Positions 24,952 through 38,639 of a DNA stretch of 64,000 nt are shown here, piece after piece. The stretch is taken from contig JALIRH010000001.1 in assembly GCA_023055505.1 (NCBI GenBank), positions 12,395,467 through 12,459,466 of the forward strand, in the 5' to 3' direction. The notes beneath the pieces were generated by a model. The model had not been told where the DNA came from. It searched no databases and saw nothing but the letters and a program-made list of their open reading frames with translations. Numbering within the stretch: the stretch's first letter is position 1; each line of letters opens with the position of its first letter. The stretch comes from Callipepla californica brunnescens (lineage: Eukaryota; Chordata; Aves; Galliformes; Odontophoridae). Made by a program: the position numbers and the translations under genes.

Positions 24952-27900
24952 TTTAGAATACTTATAAGCTCAAACTACCAATTCCAGTTTAGAGTGCATT
25001 GTCTCCCACAGAATACAAAACCATATTAACGTGAGCATGCAGATGATGGTGCATTTCTGGCAGAATGGACATAAAACAACAAAAATGGATGCATCAGCCA
25101 AAGTAACTTGCATGTATTAAGAGAGTAATCTTTTACCATTTTTTCACTGCTTATTTATTATGAGCTCAAAGGACCAGACATGAATTCTATTAATGAAATC
25201 AAATATTCTATGTTAATTATTCTGCCATTTGTTAGTAACAAAAGAATGCTAATAGGAATGTACTTCTGAAGTATCAAAATGTAAATGTAAATGAATGCAT
25301 AATGAATATCACAAAGAGCTGCAGCTAACAAAAGATCAAGCTTTCTAGAAAGCCAGTAGAAGACTTCAAGGCAATCTGCTGATTAGAAAAACAGTCAGTT
25401 TAAAGTTAATAGAAGATAGTAGGTAAACATTCTAAACTGTAGTCTATGATAAACATACAGAGAAAATAGGTTAAATGAAATTGCTGCTTACATTTTGGGG
25501 TCAATTATTCTCCCTGATTCTATCCCACTTGCCAGTTTTCACAGTTTTTCACTAATTAATTCCCTTCATTTTTAAGTTCAGTATCAAATGGAATCGAATT
25601 TGGTTGTTACTGAAGCAGAAAGTTAAGCAGGATAGGCAGCTTCCATTTTGTAACTTTTCCATCATATTTCTATACGAGCTTTGTGCGCTCATGACAAGAC
25701 AATTTGAAATCAAAGGCAGAACTGCCACTGACATTGGAGAGTGTCTGGGAGTTCACCCATGCCAGACAAGACACGCTCAAAAAAACCCAAGAAAATAAAC
25801 AAACAAAAATAAATAACCCCCAAAACCCAGAGATATAGTTGGAAAATGAGAGACATCTAACTGTAAGAAAACGTTCAGAACTCTGTGACAGCCACACCCC
25901 TCCAGAGCTATGCTTCAAGTTGACTACTAGCATCATCAATCAATGAATGCAAAAGTTATTGATCTGTTGGCATTATGGCATGGTATGAGAAACCAAATCT
26001 TCATGTGAGATGTGGAGGAGATAGCAGAAAGTAGAGATTTTGCTGCAGAGAAGTTTCTAAGATATACAGACTAAAATTTGAAGGGAAATACAAAATTGCA
26101 CAACCTAACAATCTAATTTTGGCATGGAAACATAGCATCCAGGAAGTCTTAGGGACATAAAATATGACACTTTGAATGTGTGCTGGGAGAGTTAAGCATT
26201 CAGCCAGGAATAAACCAGGAAACAAAGTGGGGGGGTCAGTTGGGAAGAGCCCTTAGACAGATGCAGGGAGCAGACCTGGAACTTGAAGTCTGACAGTCTC
26301 CTCCTGCAGTTGCTTTCTTAGAATTAGGACAGACTTGTGGTTTTGTCTATGTATTTTTGTTATTGCTGCTTGCTTGCTTTTCTGCCCTTTATTTATTATT
26401 TATCTTGAAATCACTCAGAAGTACTGATCATACTTTAAGGAAGTAAGGTGATGTAATTTATACTTTCTATTCCTGTTTTCAGAACTGTCTGAGAGACTTC
26501 TTGGTATATGGAAGAGGATAAAAGAAGCAAGTCTGATCAACTGAGTCTCCTCAATTTCTGCTCTAGGCCCACAAAGTGACTCTCAAAGTGGTGGTTGAGA
26601 TGTGTGGCTTTTGCAGTTCCTGGGAAGCCTTTGTGGAGAGAAGCAGGAGAAGATCTGCTTCTGCATCTCAAACAGTGGAGATGTGAGTGGCTCAGTCCTG
26701 TGGTGACTGCTGGGTGCCAGAAGCAGCTCGGTGGGGTTCTGGTGATCTGAAACAGAAGTCTGTTTACAGGCATGGGCAGTTGTCACGGCTCAAGCAATAG
26801 GATTTTTCAGAATCACAGTTATGCTGCCCTAAAGTAGACCTGAATGCTTTAAGTGTTTAATTCTTTCTTTATATACTCCCTGAAGTTTCATATCCATGAA
26901 AATGTGCAGAGATTAAAATCTAATTATTGTATTGTTAGCAGTTCTGAATTTAAAATGTCCTCTCTGGTAGTAAAAAAGAACTGCTAATCGTGTCAGTTCA
27001 CTTACGCATAAATCCATGAAGGTCCACAGAACTGCTCTAGGGCCAAGTCAGGTGCGTGGAGAAGTGTAAGAGGCATCTTTTAATGATCCACTTTGATTAG
27101 AAAGATTATAATTTTAACAGCCAATGGAAAACATACGTATTTAAAATTTCAGATAAACAACTGAGAAGGAAATCTGAGAACATGTAAATTAGCGGGGTGC
27201 TATCTAGCCGTGATAACTGATATTTACACTGACATGCCTCCAGGTAAAGCCAAAGCAGCTTAGCTCTTCAGTTTTAGCTGAAATAGGGATCCATATTTGA
27301 AGATTTCATACTTTTGGCTTTTCTCTGGAAAAAGACTACTCACTGTAGGAGACTGATCCATTTCCTGTAGGGAAAATGGAACAAAGATTAGTATGAGAAA
27401 TTTTTAAAGGTGTATGCTGTATGAATTTTAGACCTCAGTAAATTCCAGTCAAGCTTTATGTTACAGCTGTGAGAAGGAAGAAGTCTAACAATAGACAGAA
27501 ATAAGATTGTTTAGTTTGAATAATAAGGCTCCTAGACTACCAACACTGATTTTGCAGCTTCTGGAAAGAAATGAGTAATGAAAAGGAAACTGAAGGAAAA
27601 GGAAATTGTGCTGAAAATAGCCATCTAATATTTCCAGAAATCGTTGATCAAATGAAAAAGAAAAGCCCTGTGCAGATAAGTCTAAGTGCATGCGAGAAAA
27701 ACATGTACGTATTGTTTCAAATTCACAGCACATCACCAGATACATCTGTTTTACATTATGCAGGGAACTGCTGTCTAGCACACTTTCTGAAGAAGCCCAG
27801 AGGCTTTCTGTGGTCTCAAATACACTTTGGAGTAGATTCACTTCGGCTGATGCATTCCACTCATTCACTAAAGTGATGTGCATGAATGGAGACCAGGTGC

Positions 27901-30900
27901 ACATTACTCTTCTCAATGTAAAGCTTACCTTTATTGCTAATTCAAATCTTATTTTTACCAAGGACTTAACAGCAGCCAGTGAGAGTCACAAAATAGGATT
28001 AATAGTGCTTTTCAAAGTGTGAAATAAACCATTTATCTGGTTACTGTGATCACAGTATCCTTTTGTCCAGAGTCAGTAGACATTTGGACACTGTGAATGG
28101 GATAGGTGATTCCCTGCAGATGCTACCATGTTAGATAGCTTGAATATAAACCAGGCAAGGAAGGATGGATAATTACTTAGAGTACAGACTCAGAAACCAT
28201 TTTCTGAGTAATCTTAACCTTACATGCAGAGACTGATAGTATAATCCATACCCATTAAGCCTGTCTCTCCTGGAAGAGAAACAGTAGGAAAACTGAATAC
28301 GAAGCCTAGAAAGAGTCAATGACACAGGTTAGTTTTCTTTGACTGTCTAGATAAAACTATTCTTAAAACACAGGTTATTTGTAATGCATAGAACTTTAAC
28401 ACAGAGAAAACAGTGCCCTTTGATTGCTACAGCTCTTTGATACTTATCTGAAAATATTAAAAACTGGTAGAAAATATCATAATTATGGCACTTTTGGATT
28501 CACGAAAACAGAAAATGTAAAATGTCCTTTCTTGTAGGATAACACCGTTTGCTATGCTGCATGCACAACTTAAGACTGGCAGAAGTGGATTGCTGAGAAA
28601 GCCTTTAGTGACAAGGACAATTTTTGAAAGGCTAATATTTGTTATTAATATGTCAGAATAACTTAGTTCTTTAACATATTCTATAGAAGATCATAAATAT
28701 TTTTCTAACATATACATAATGGTGATACAGAGGATTTACCCTGTCTCTTAACTTCACAACATCTCCTTACACAACACAAGCATTCAATGAAGTGATCAGT
28801 GTAGGTTACTGACATTTACTTTTCCCTTTATCATACATTCATTTAATTTCAATATAACATTTACATTAACATCAAACACATAAAATATGGAGTAGCTGAG
28901 GAGAACAGAAGACATGTTTTAGTGCTCTGATGTTTATGTCAAGGTTTTATTTAAGATAGTAGCCTAAAAAGGATAATAAATTTCCTTGAAAGCTCGCTAT
29001 ATTACTAGATTAAACAAAGTCCACAGGGTAGGTTCAAAGACCGAAAGGGGAAAACAGAAATACTGCTAGCAATCAATCTTCAAATACAGTGAATATTATT
29101 AGGGAGCCACATATAAGATATCCATAATTTAATAATATTTCCAGAAAGAGGAATGGCATGTACACAGGAGTTTCAGATTAGACATAAGAATGTGTCCACA
29201 TTAGCTTTTTCTGATAGCAATTATTTGTTTTAGAGGCATTGGAAAAAAGACTTCTGTGTACAAAGTACTAATGATAAAGTACTGTATGATTTAGTAACAT
29301 AAAGTATAGTCAAAGACTGAGAAAAGGAAAGACAGATCTATTGACCAAAGCATTTGCTAGTTTATATCTACTGCTACCTAGCTGAAATTAAGTTTGTTCA
29401 TAGATTTGCAGCAAGAACATGTGTAACGGAGCAAGAAGGAACATGTATTTGGTAGTTTAAATTCCTCTTTGCAGTATTTCTGCATTCACAGTTTAAGCAG
29501 GAATGAATGACAAAATCTAAACTGGGTCACAATATTTGTAAGTAAATAAGATCCACTTCCAAGAAAAGTGCAATGGAGAATTATAAAGAATAGGATTGTT
29601 TAGGCACCATTTAGCCTTAAAAAATTAAAGGTAACCTACAAAATTAAAATTTATTGTGAAAAATAAACAGCTATTTACATCGAACGTTGTCATCTGAACA
29701 GAAAATTCAATTTCCAAACTATATACATGTACTTTAATATGAAGTCAGATTTAATTTTATCTTGATTACAGTGTTTCCCAAATGTTCAAAAGGTACGCAG
29801 ACTGACTTCTTTCTAAATGTAATGCCTTTAAATCTCCTTCTATATTTCGTTAAACCCCATGGATAGAACTAACTTTCTGATTCACAATAGCTGGGAAATT
29901 GATTCTGTAGACTTCTGTTTAGAAGCTTGAACTGTCATTGATATAGCTAAATTGGCATTTGCACTACTAAATTTGTGGATATTCTTTTCCTTACTACTTG
30001 CTAAACATTCCTGAATGGAAGGTCAAAGTAAGCTGTTGGGAGCTCAGTGCCTGCAAAGAATCAGTCCTGTTACTTGCAGCTGCCAGATAACCTAAAAAAT
30101 TGGGAGTCACGTCAACTATTGGATCAAGACATAAACATACACTACAAAGCCAACTGCAAACTTGTTAAAAAAAGGGCAAAGGAAGTAGCCTGCTCTCTGG
30201 CTTTATATTGTATCACTTTCTCCAATCAATGAGGACTTCTGAGTCTATTCCCTGAGCTGTTATGTGTCAAGTTCAGTAGGTTTGCATGGTTACTGTAAGA
30301 AACTACACCTAAGAACAAGTTGTCACCAATTTTCCACCCAAAGAAAAAGGGGAAGAGGAGATGGAAATAACAAAGTTATCAAGATCTGGTAAGAGGCGGA
30401 TGTAATAAAGTCCCACAGCCATGACATCCAGTATATTTTTTTGGTAATACGAGATTCCTAGGTTCTGGTCCACTGCATGTTGCTCAATTAATTAGAGAAC
30501 AGCAGTCTTTGTGATTGAAGATTCCCTCAGGCAGGCTGAGATCTCAGCCCCAAAGGGTAGACTACCAGATACAGACCAAACTACCTACTTTGCAGTAGAT
30601 AAATTTTGGTAACATTGCCTTGTTGTGAGATACAGCCTCCTTACAACAATTATTTTGTTGTTGAGGTCCTATGAAAAAGATTTTAAACCAAATCTGAACA
30701 AATGTCTATCTATTTTTATATATTTATTGTTCTGTGATTTTCTTGGTCTTGAGATAAAGACGTGGGTTTAAGACTGGTCTAAAAAGGTTTTTAAGAGGGT
30801 CTTTGATGTGCCTGAGCTGTTAAGATTGCTCAGAATGCAATGCCTAAGCTGGGCATTATCACAATGCAGTAGTAACAAATCACTTGTTCTTCCCATTTCT

Positions 30901-31842
30901 GCCTCCTGCTTTTGCTGTACACTCCTGGGGGACTTCTGAGCCCTGAAGTACTGTGTAAGAGTGTTTATGGAGATCCCGTAGTGTTAGACACCAGTAGTCT
31001 AGGCCAGACTGGTCCAATACTTGAAAAATCCTGTCTCTGTAGAGTTGTGTAATCTCTCTAGGAGCTAAAGTTGACTTCCCCATAACCACTGTGATAGAAG
31101 AGACAGTAAATATAAGTTATTTTTAAACTCTTGATCCCAATTTCTCTACTTTACCTAGGAAGGAAAGAATACTTAAAGGTAATTCTCCAGTGTTCAACAT
31201 AAATATTTCTAAAATGTACTAGCAGATATTAAATTTCCCCCACAAGTCTAAATTGCATCACAGTTTATATCTGAAGTCATAGATGGTAGTTTTATCAAGT
31301 AACATTAAGTTTATTTCATTTCAAACAACAGTAATCTCCCTACTCAAATTTTACATTGTCTAGCTGACAAAGTTGGATGACCCTGCTGTTGAGAAACAAA
31401 GGTACTATTCAAACTGCAACAGAAAAGTGTCATCATCACTGTAAACAGTCTGGAACAAAGAATGAATCAGTAGATCATAAAATCATTATTTAACATTGCG
31501 TAAACAACATTTAATGATGTCCCACATTTGTTTTAGCAGTATCGGAGTGAAAATGGGATGAAAGTATTACCTTGGCCACAGTTTGAGAACAACATTTAGC
31601 TATTAGACTATTCATTATCTTTCTGTCAACAGTTTTAGAAACAGTTGTTAGCAATGCATATAATCTCGTTTAAATGACTGATCCTTAAGGCTGATGTGAT
31701 CACTAAACCAAAAGATTTTCTAATTCTAGTTAGCAGATGCAGTTAGCAGCACTTCCGTAACATTAATAGTCACAACTAATTTAAAATTCTGCCATACAAG
31801 ATTATATTAAAAATCTGCTTTTGGCAACTATAATTAGCATGG
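24949..31842. other. Unique DNA, no gene recognised
   Basis: The longest open frame of the window (158 codons, minus strand, 27961-27485) and two overlapping plus-strand frames of 101 and 110 codons (27571-28022) lie here. None shows a recognisable domain, and chance is sufficient. The segment 26530-26790 is somewhat richer in G+C and unidentified. No RNA gene or transposon recognised. Confidence 0.5.
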
Positions 31843-31892
31843 TTTTTGTTTGTTTGCTTGTTTATTTGTTTGAAGAAAGAAAGAAAGAAATA
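31843..31892 (+). repeat. (TTTG)n then (AAAG)n simple repeats
   Basis: A TTTG-like tract is followed directly by a GAAA/AAAG tract, so a T-rich microsatellite abuts a purine microsatellite on the same strand. Confidence 0.85.
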
Positions 31893-32699
31893 CAAATTTT
31901 ACTTTGAAATGTTTCAATTTTTTTTTACTCCAAAACTACAGGATATATTTTAGAAAGGTAACCTACATAACTGGCACAACATAGGTGGTTTATTTTCATT
32001 TACAAAGTGCATCTATCCCTTGGATATCTCTTAGCCCACCATCTTCGTGCTTCACGTCCAGTCACGCAGATGCAATACTCAAGATGAAATCTTTAAACAT
32101 TTGGGGGGTGACTGACAGGAGTCTTTGCTAGAAAACTTGTCTAGGCATTCCCTATTGATAAAAGAGATGAAAATCAATGACCAAAAGTTTTGAGGGTGAA
32201 ATGCCAAAGATCTGTAAAAGAAAGTATCCTTAACTGGTCTTATTGTTATTTTTGTTGGAAAGCAGATGAGCAACACTGTTGATATTAGGTCCCAGTCACA
32301 CAATTGGAACACTAGCTTACTCAATGAAGATTTTCTGTGCTCACAATGCTCTCACACGTGATCTCCTGCTGGTCTCATATAATTGAAGAGTTTGTGGCCT
32401 TAGAATACTTTTATAAATGAAACGTCTATTTCTATATGAATAAATATGCTCATAGAAAGGTAAATCAACAGGCATGAACGCAGACACACATGGCACGAAA
32501 TTTTGTCTTTCGGGTGCTTGAGATTTATTCCTCATGGAATACTTTGCGTGTGTTCTACATTTTTTTTTATTAGTTCAACAAATAGTTCTTTCCATTTTTG
32601 CCAGTTGAAAGAGGCAAAGCCAAAAGCAGACAGAATTAGCCAATTGATAGCTGATATTTTTGTGGAGTTTCCATTTTTAGTGAAATTCAAAACTTGACT
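31893..32699. other. Unique DNA, nothing recognised
   Basis: No gene or repeat recognised. Short frames of 60-81 codons occur on both strands and lack motifs. Confidence 0.55.
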
Positions 32700-32822
32700 T
32701 GACAGTGTCTTCAAAAACTACCTCTATCTGGTTAACCCTACTCTGAACAGAGTTGGGGGGAGGGGGTGAACTAAATGATCTCAAGTGGTCCCTTCCAATT
32801 GCGTCTATTCTGTAATTCAGTG
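32700..32822 (+). mobile_element. CR1 LINE 3' end, sense fragment
   Basis: Sense CR1 tail with a G-run followed by gtgaactaaatgatctc, then gtggtcccttccaattg, and ending near attctgtaattcagtgg. It is strongly diverged and 5'-truncated. Confidence 0.8.
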
Positions 32823-32918
32823 GCTTTTAATATATTTTTTTCTTATACTGTAGCAAATATACATTATAAGCTATTTTTGATTACAAAGGAAAGGAGATAT
32901 TTATTCAAAAATCATGAT

Positions 32919-32942
32919 GTTGGATAACCTGTTGGATAACCT
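32919..32942 (+). repeat. 12-bp tandem duplication
   Basis: gttggataacct occurs twice head to tail (32919-32930 and 32931-32942), a simple local slippage event. Confidence 0.9.
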
Positions 32943-33023
32943 GTTTCTAGAGTTAAAGTGAAGAACAGAGTAGAGGGAAAAAAATCTTAACCTGTGACTG
33001 TTAAATCTATAGAATCAGATTAA

Positions 33024-33150
33024 AACACATGCAAACACACACACATAAAAACACCACCCCCCCCACCAAAAACAAACAAACAACAATATCAACAACAAAA
33101 AACAGAATACCACAAACACCAATACAATAAAAACAGACATAAAAACAAAT
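33024..33150 (+). repeat. A/C-rich, nearly G-free low-complexity tract
   Basis: About 125 bp made almost only of A and C on this strand, with CA dinucleotides, a C8-type run near 33056-33064 and CAA/AAAC units. It looks like several expanded and mutated simple repeats. Confidence 0.85.
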
Positions 33151-36100
33151 GCATCTTTCTAGGAAATTGAAGTTACAAAGATCAATTCTGACAGCAGTGG
33201 AACTGTTTTCAAAATGTTAGAATCTTCTTGAAATATATGCAGTCTTTTCTGTTTCAGTCTGAATACTCAGTCCCAAGCCACTAAGTTCATTTGCTTTATG
33301 CCAGTCAATGATGGACTTTTTGTTATGAAATTACTCATATATTATGAAATGGGAGCAAACAGCTGGTACCTTTCTAGTTCCTCCAATAGAAAATATCACT
33401 AAGATGATACTGTTGAGAAGCACATGTGAGAGTGTGGGAGTGTTCTGTAGAACAGAATGTTCCAGTGTGTTGTTTTTTTTTCTTAGAAGCTGAAGATGTA
33501 TTCAGATTCCAATCAGAGAACCTGCCAGAGGTTTTCTGTCACTATTGAGTGAGAAAATCAATTTAAAGTTATTCTGTTTTTGGTACATTACGTGTTTTTA
33601 CAAAATTAGAAGGTGTTTGGAAGTCCACTCAAATGATGATGGATAACCTCAGAAGCAATAAAATGAGTCAGTCTCAGCACGTAGGTAGATAGCCACTGTA
33701 TATTAATTACACATTCTCCTCTATACACATTCCTTATAATAATTTCTTTAAGTGCATACTTAAAAGTCTAAGTCTAGGTTGAGAGGTGTACTGCAATTAG
33801 AACTCCAAGGACATTTCCTATTCTTCAAAAGGAAGTTAGAGCTGTGAAAAAACTTTTTACAGGAGAACGTAAGAACTGAATGAGTCACATGGATGTATTC
33901 TTTGAGTATGGAGGTCAGGTATAAACCCATTTCCTGAGACTCACAGGAAGCCTAGTTTTCTTAGCCCTTGAAACTTTGTAGCTTTGATTATATGTATGAT
34001 GGATGTTATATAACTGGAAGAATCTTAAAACAAATAGTGAAGGCATGTAAAATTAATGGATACCTTTTTATATATATTGACCTAAATATAAAAATCACTA
34101 CATAGATCAAAAAATTACAGCATTCATCTTGCTTCTACTAGTTTAAGTTGATGAAAGCTAGATTGGAAGGCAGGAAAAGCACAGTGGTATACAGTAAGGG
34201 GCAAGAGAAACAATGAAAAGAAATGAGGCTAAGATACAAGAGAGTTGTAATTCTGAGTCCCTAAGAGTACCTAGGAAAAATATTTTGCCATGTCTTTCCC
34301 CAGCAGGGAGAGCCAACTTGGTTTTGTGGTTGTGATTTGTACCATTCTATTTTTGCTTTGAGATACATACATATTTGAACAGCTCCTACAAAGATGATGA
34401 AAGAATGTATACACTCAGAAGGTCCAGATAGAAACTGAATGTTGGATCAAGTAACTGTACGATCTGTACAACCTGTAAAACTTCTACAACCATATATGTA
34501 TGCTGAGTATGAATTGTAACAGAGATCTATCTAATACACAATCATATATTTAATATGATTATTAAATTCAGCTATTAAGATCTATTTATTTGCTTCACTG
34601 TTTTTCCAATGTATCTTCCATTACTAAATTTGTTTCATCAGTTCTAAGCAAAGTGTTAAATAATTCAATATTTTGCACTGTTATGGTATTTATTGTATGC
34701 AGAGTTGAACATTATTGCTATATAATATAAAAAGAATGCAAAAACTTTTCTTTGTCTTTTGCTACTGATGGTAGAAAATTTCACAGAATACTATAAAACC
34801 TAATAAGAGATTTCTAACACTTAAACTGCATTGCTCTCCTGTGTGAATGAGGTATTTAAATGACTTATTTGTTTAATTGATCACTGAAGATTTATTTAAA
34901 ATCTGTTGACCCTTTGCTTTGCATTCACTACCAGCTGAATTTATATTAACAATAAAGAAGTGCACCAACGGAACCTAAATGTAAATCTCAGCTTGCCACT
35001 TCCTCCCTTTCTAATTGAGGCCAGCATATTATTTTTCAATCCTGCCTCAGGGAAGATGTGAAAAAAACCAAACAGGATTACAGAGATGACTATGTATCTG
35101 GGAATTATTTTCTTAAGTAATGACGTTACTTGGCTTTTCTAAAAGAAGGTATTAACATTTTCTATTAAAAAACAGACCCAACACCTGCCTACTGGGCTGA
35201 TTTTAAAGACTCAGTGTACAAAGATCCTAATGACAGATTTCACACCTAACATACTCATTATTTTTTAAGAATAACGTTTTATTATATAGTTGTATACTTA
35301 TGGTTCTGTGTCCACAGATAGAATTGGAAAAAAAAGAAACCTGTGGTATTTTAGAGTCTTTTTTAGATATATCTAACGGGTATTATAATAATCAACACTA
35401 AGGAGTGATACAATAACATAAAATTAATAATGCTTTTCCAGGTAGTAGAAGTCCCACAACTGAACCAAAGATCCTGATAAATAAATATAAAAAAGCCTTG
35501 CCAGATGGGTGCCAAATTTTGAAAGAAAACTGTACAATTTGTTTTTTCGTCTTCACTTTGAAAATATTAATGAACTTTTAAGCACAAGAACATAAATATA
35601 TGAATAACAATATCTGTGATGGAAACAAAAAACTCTTCTTTCAAAAATTAAAAAGTTCTGTGTTCAATCCATTAACTAACAAATACTTCTTTCTATCCTG
35701 AGAACTAAGATTATTGCTAATTATGTCTTTATATTCTTCAAATCTACAAATGCACTTCTTCACCATCTTCTGTCAATAGTGAATTTTTCCTTTGCTATTC
35801 CTGTATGAGGGTAGCAAAAGCTTAAAAAGATTTGAGGAGTAAAATATGCATAGCTATTACAACTGCCTACTTTTTAGTTAGAATTGCAACAGTTCCTTTG
35901 TTTACACTCTTTTCTCTTTTGAAATCAGTAGGATGATGCAAATATTTTCTATCATTGCTTTAACATCTTCATTACCAATCAAGGGTTTCAGCAATGAGTG
36001 CCAAATAAAAATTTGAAAAGATGTAAACAGTATTATTTAATGTAAATATATATATATATTCAAAAATAATCTTATTGATGCAAGCAGACTAAGTTTTGTA

Positions 36101-36639
36101 TTTCAAAGTTTTTATGTTTGATTTAAAATATGTGATTCTTACATGCATTTTTCATATTTATATGTCTTGGTTTTTGAAAATGTGTGTAGGAAACAACATG
36201 TTAGATTGAATTTAACAAATTGACTTGGTAAGTTTTATTTCATTTGAAGTTTATTTCATTCAGTTCAGTAGAATGATACAGTACACTGCTTTTCCACTGA
36301 AATGGGACCTGATGAGTACCTATCACTGAATTAATTTTTTAATGTATTTTTACGGCTTTGTTGTGTAGTAGCTTCACCTCTGGAGTGAGTCAAACAGATG
36401 ATATAATGTAACTCTAAGTTGTATTTAGTATAGGATTTTATAACTTTTGTTGCTATGAAATAACTATAAACTTGGGCTCAGTAATGACTGTGACTAGTGC
36501 CAAAAATCTGTGAGAGCACTGTCAAGAAAAACCATTCTCAAGAGCAGCTCTGCCAATACCACAGGTGCAGCCAACCAAAGCCTGATTCCTTTTGGAAGGA
36601 ACCTCAGCAGCTCTCTAGGACAAAAGCTTGCTTAAAATA
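33151..36639. other. Unique AT-rich DNA, nothing recognised
   Basis: No coding region or repeat family recognised, only a short AT repeat at about 36043-36059. The stretch 34840-35060 has little low-complexity sequence and several AT-rich homeodomain-like sites, so it could be a conserved non-coding element; that is conjecture without an alignment. Confidence 0.45.
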
Positions 36640-37310
36640 GATTTGGCCATGAGGTTAGACACTATCACTCAGAAATTTATTTAGACTGATCTTGAAGATT
36701 TCTGAGAGTGGAGGCTAAACATCCTCCCTCAGGCAACATATTCTGCTGCATCACTTGACTGTTTCCATCTTCGTCCTGTCTAAGCCAATCTCAAGTCCAT
36801 CTGTTGTCCTTTGTCCTACCACCATGCCTTCACTGGAAGAGGTTTTTTTTTCCATCTATTTAGGTAAACTCCATACACATAGCAGGAAGCTGCTACTAAG
36901 CTCTCTTTTCATCAAGCTGAAGAAACTCCATTCCCTCATAAGCTTCCTCTCACAGGGCAAGTAGTCCTGTTACCTGACAAGCTTGGTAGCCCTCTGATGA
37001 ACCTGCAACAGTTCATTGATGTATTTCTCAAAACTAGAAGGAATACTCTAGATGTGGCCTAACAACTTTTGAGCAGGGAGTAGGCAGGAGATTCTGCCTC
37101 CTATAGTCCTGTGAGTATGCTTCTCTTAATACAGCTCAGGATGCTATTGGCCTTCTTATCTACCAGGACATCCTGCTGGCTCTTGTTCAGATTGCTTTCT
37201 GACAAGAATCCCACAGTCTTTTCTGCAGAGCTGCTTGCCAGCTAGGCAGTTCCTAGCCTGAACCTCCGCCAGGGTTACTTCTTCCTCAGCTGCTTGAGTT
37301 TCATACCGAT
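36640..37310 (-). mobile_element. CR1 LINE ORF2 fragment, old, antisense
   Basis: The antisense match runs from near the 3' end of ORF2 into the RT. Recognisable blocks are gatcttgaagatttctgagagtg (36690-36712), the 'tgttgtcctttgtcctaccacc' block (about 36801-36823), 'ctagatgtggcctaaca' (37048-37065), and 'ggatgctattggccttctt' (37139-37157), followed by the antisense 'gactgtgggattctt' block (37205-37220). Small indels and substitutions are frequent, indicating an older copy than the one at 5157. No intact frame of the element survives. Confidence 0.82.
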
Positions 37311-37830
37311 AAAATAGTAATTGTGATGGATAGTAAAGTACACAATTCTCACAAGATTTCTTCTCTAACTGTCTTAAAAAAGTGATAGCTTTAGCGTAAG
37401 TACTTTAAGGTGTGATATTAAATGTTAAGAGATAGCTGTAGACTCCATGTAGAAGTCTATGAATCTTGACAAGTATCCTGTTGGTGGGTTAAATAAAGGA
37501 AGACAATGGACAATGGAGGAATATGCAATGCTTTCTTAATAGCTGAGGTAATTTCTTTAACTGCAAATGAAAAAGATATGAAAGAAAGAGAATCAATTTC
37601 CATCTGTTTTCTTTCTATAATTTATAACTTTACATTTTTATTTCCACTCAATATAACTTAGGTATAAACCCCCTTGCCAAACATTTATTTTACTTTCACA
37701 GCTCAATATGTTCCCAATATCACTTTCCTATACAATAAATTAATCTTCACCAGCTGTTCCAGCTATTATTTCTCTTTAATATATTATGTAAAAGTACAAA
37801 ATATCTGCAAATCAGTATTTAATAAATAGA
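37311..37830. other. Unique DNA between two CR1 copies
   Basis: AT-rich, nothing recognised. Confidence 0.5.
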
Positions 37831-38110
37831 TAGAATCATAGGATCCTTAGAGTTGGAAGGGACCTCTGAAGGTCATCTGGTCCAACCCTCCTGCAATGAA
37901 CAGGGACATCACAGCTAGATCAGGTTGCCCAAAACCTGATCCAGCCTTGCTTTGAAAGTCTCAGGGACAAGCAATCAACCACAGTAATAGATAACCTGTT
38001 CCAATGCCTCACCAGCCTCACTGTGAAAGATTTTTTTCCTTATATCTAACCTAAATATACCCTCTCTGAGCTTGAAGTCATTTCCCAGTGTTCTACTGCC
38101 ACTGACCATG
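37831..38110 (-). mobile_element. CR1 LINE 3' part, antisense
   Basis: Begins with the antisense 3' end (agaatcataggatcc, gttggaagggacctc, catctggtccaaccctcc) and continues about 280 bp into ORF2 C-terminal sequence, including 'gttccaatgcctcaccagcc' and 'cctaaatataccctctctg'. 5'-truncated and diverged. Confidence 0.9.
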
Positions 38111-38639
38111 CCATAGCCTCCTAATGACAAGCAAGTCAGGTATTATGCACTAGCACTTATGATAACCTTTAAGCTTTGGTAATTAATGTATAATACAGTT
38201 TTCATTTCAATTGTGTTATCTTGAAACATTTAATCAGAGAGAGCTGATATTTGTTACCAAATTGCAGTAACATGCACCTGTACATGCATTCCAGGAGTTA
38301 ATACTCAAAAGCACTTTGTATAGGTATATTTGCACCTAGAGGAGAGAATAGTTAATATTTTTTAAAAGCCTCCAAGGAAATTTTTATGGATTCCTTGATT
38401 GATGCCCTCCATTTGTTATGAATTAATATGTTAGTATTTTTGTATCGGTTATGTTAAACCTTTCAGGTGTCTAGAGTACAGGATGCTGTAGACAGCAACA
38501 CTACCTTCACTCTGAAAGTGCAGGCCCCTCCAGCTGATGTAAAAAACTACTCATTTCCCCTCAAATCATCCCACTGAATGGGATAGAGGACTGCTATTAT
38601 CAGACCTGCAAGTTTTACCACATATTCCTAAAGATTATT

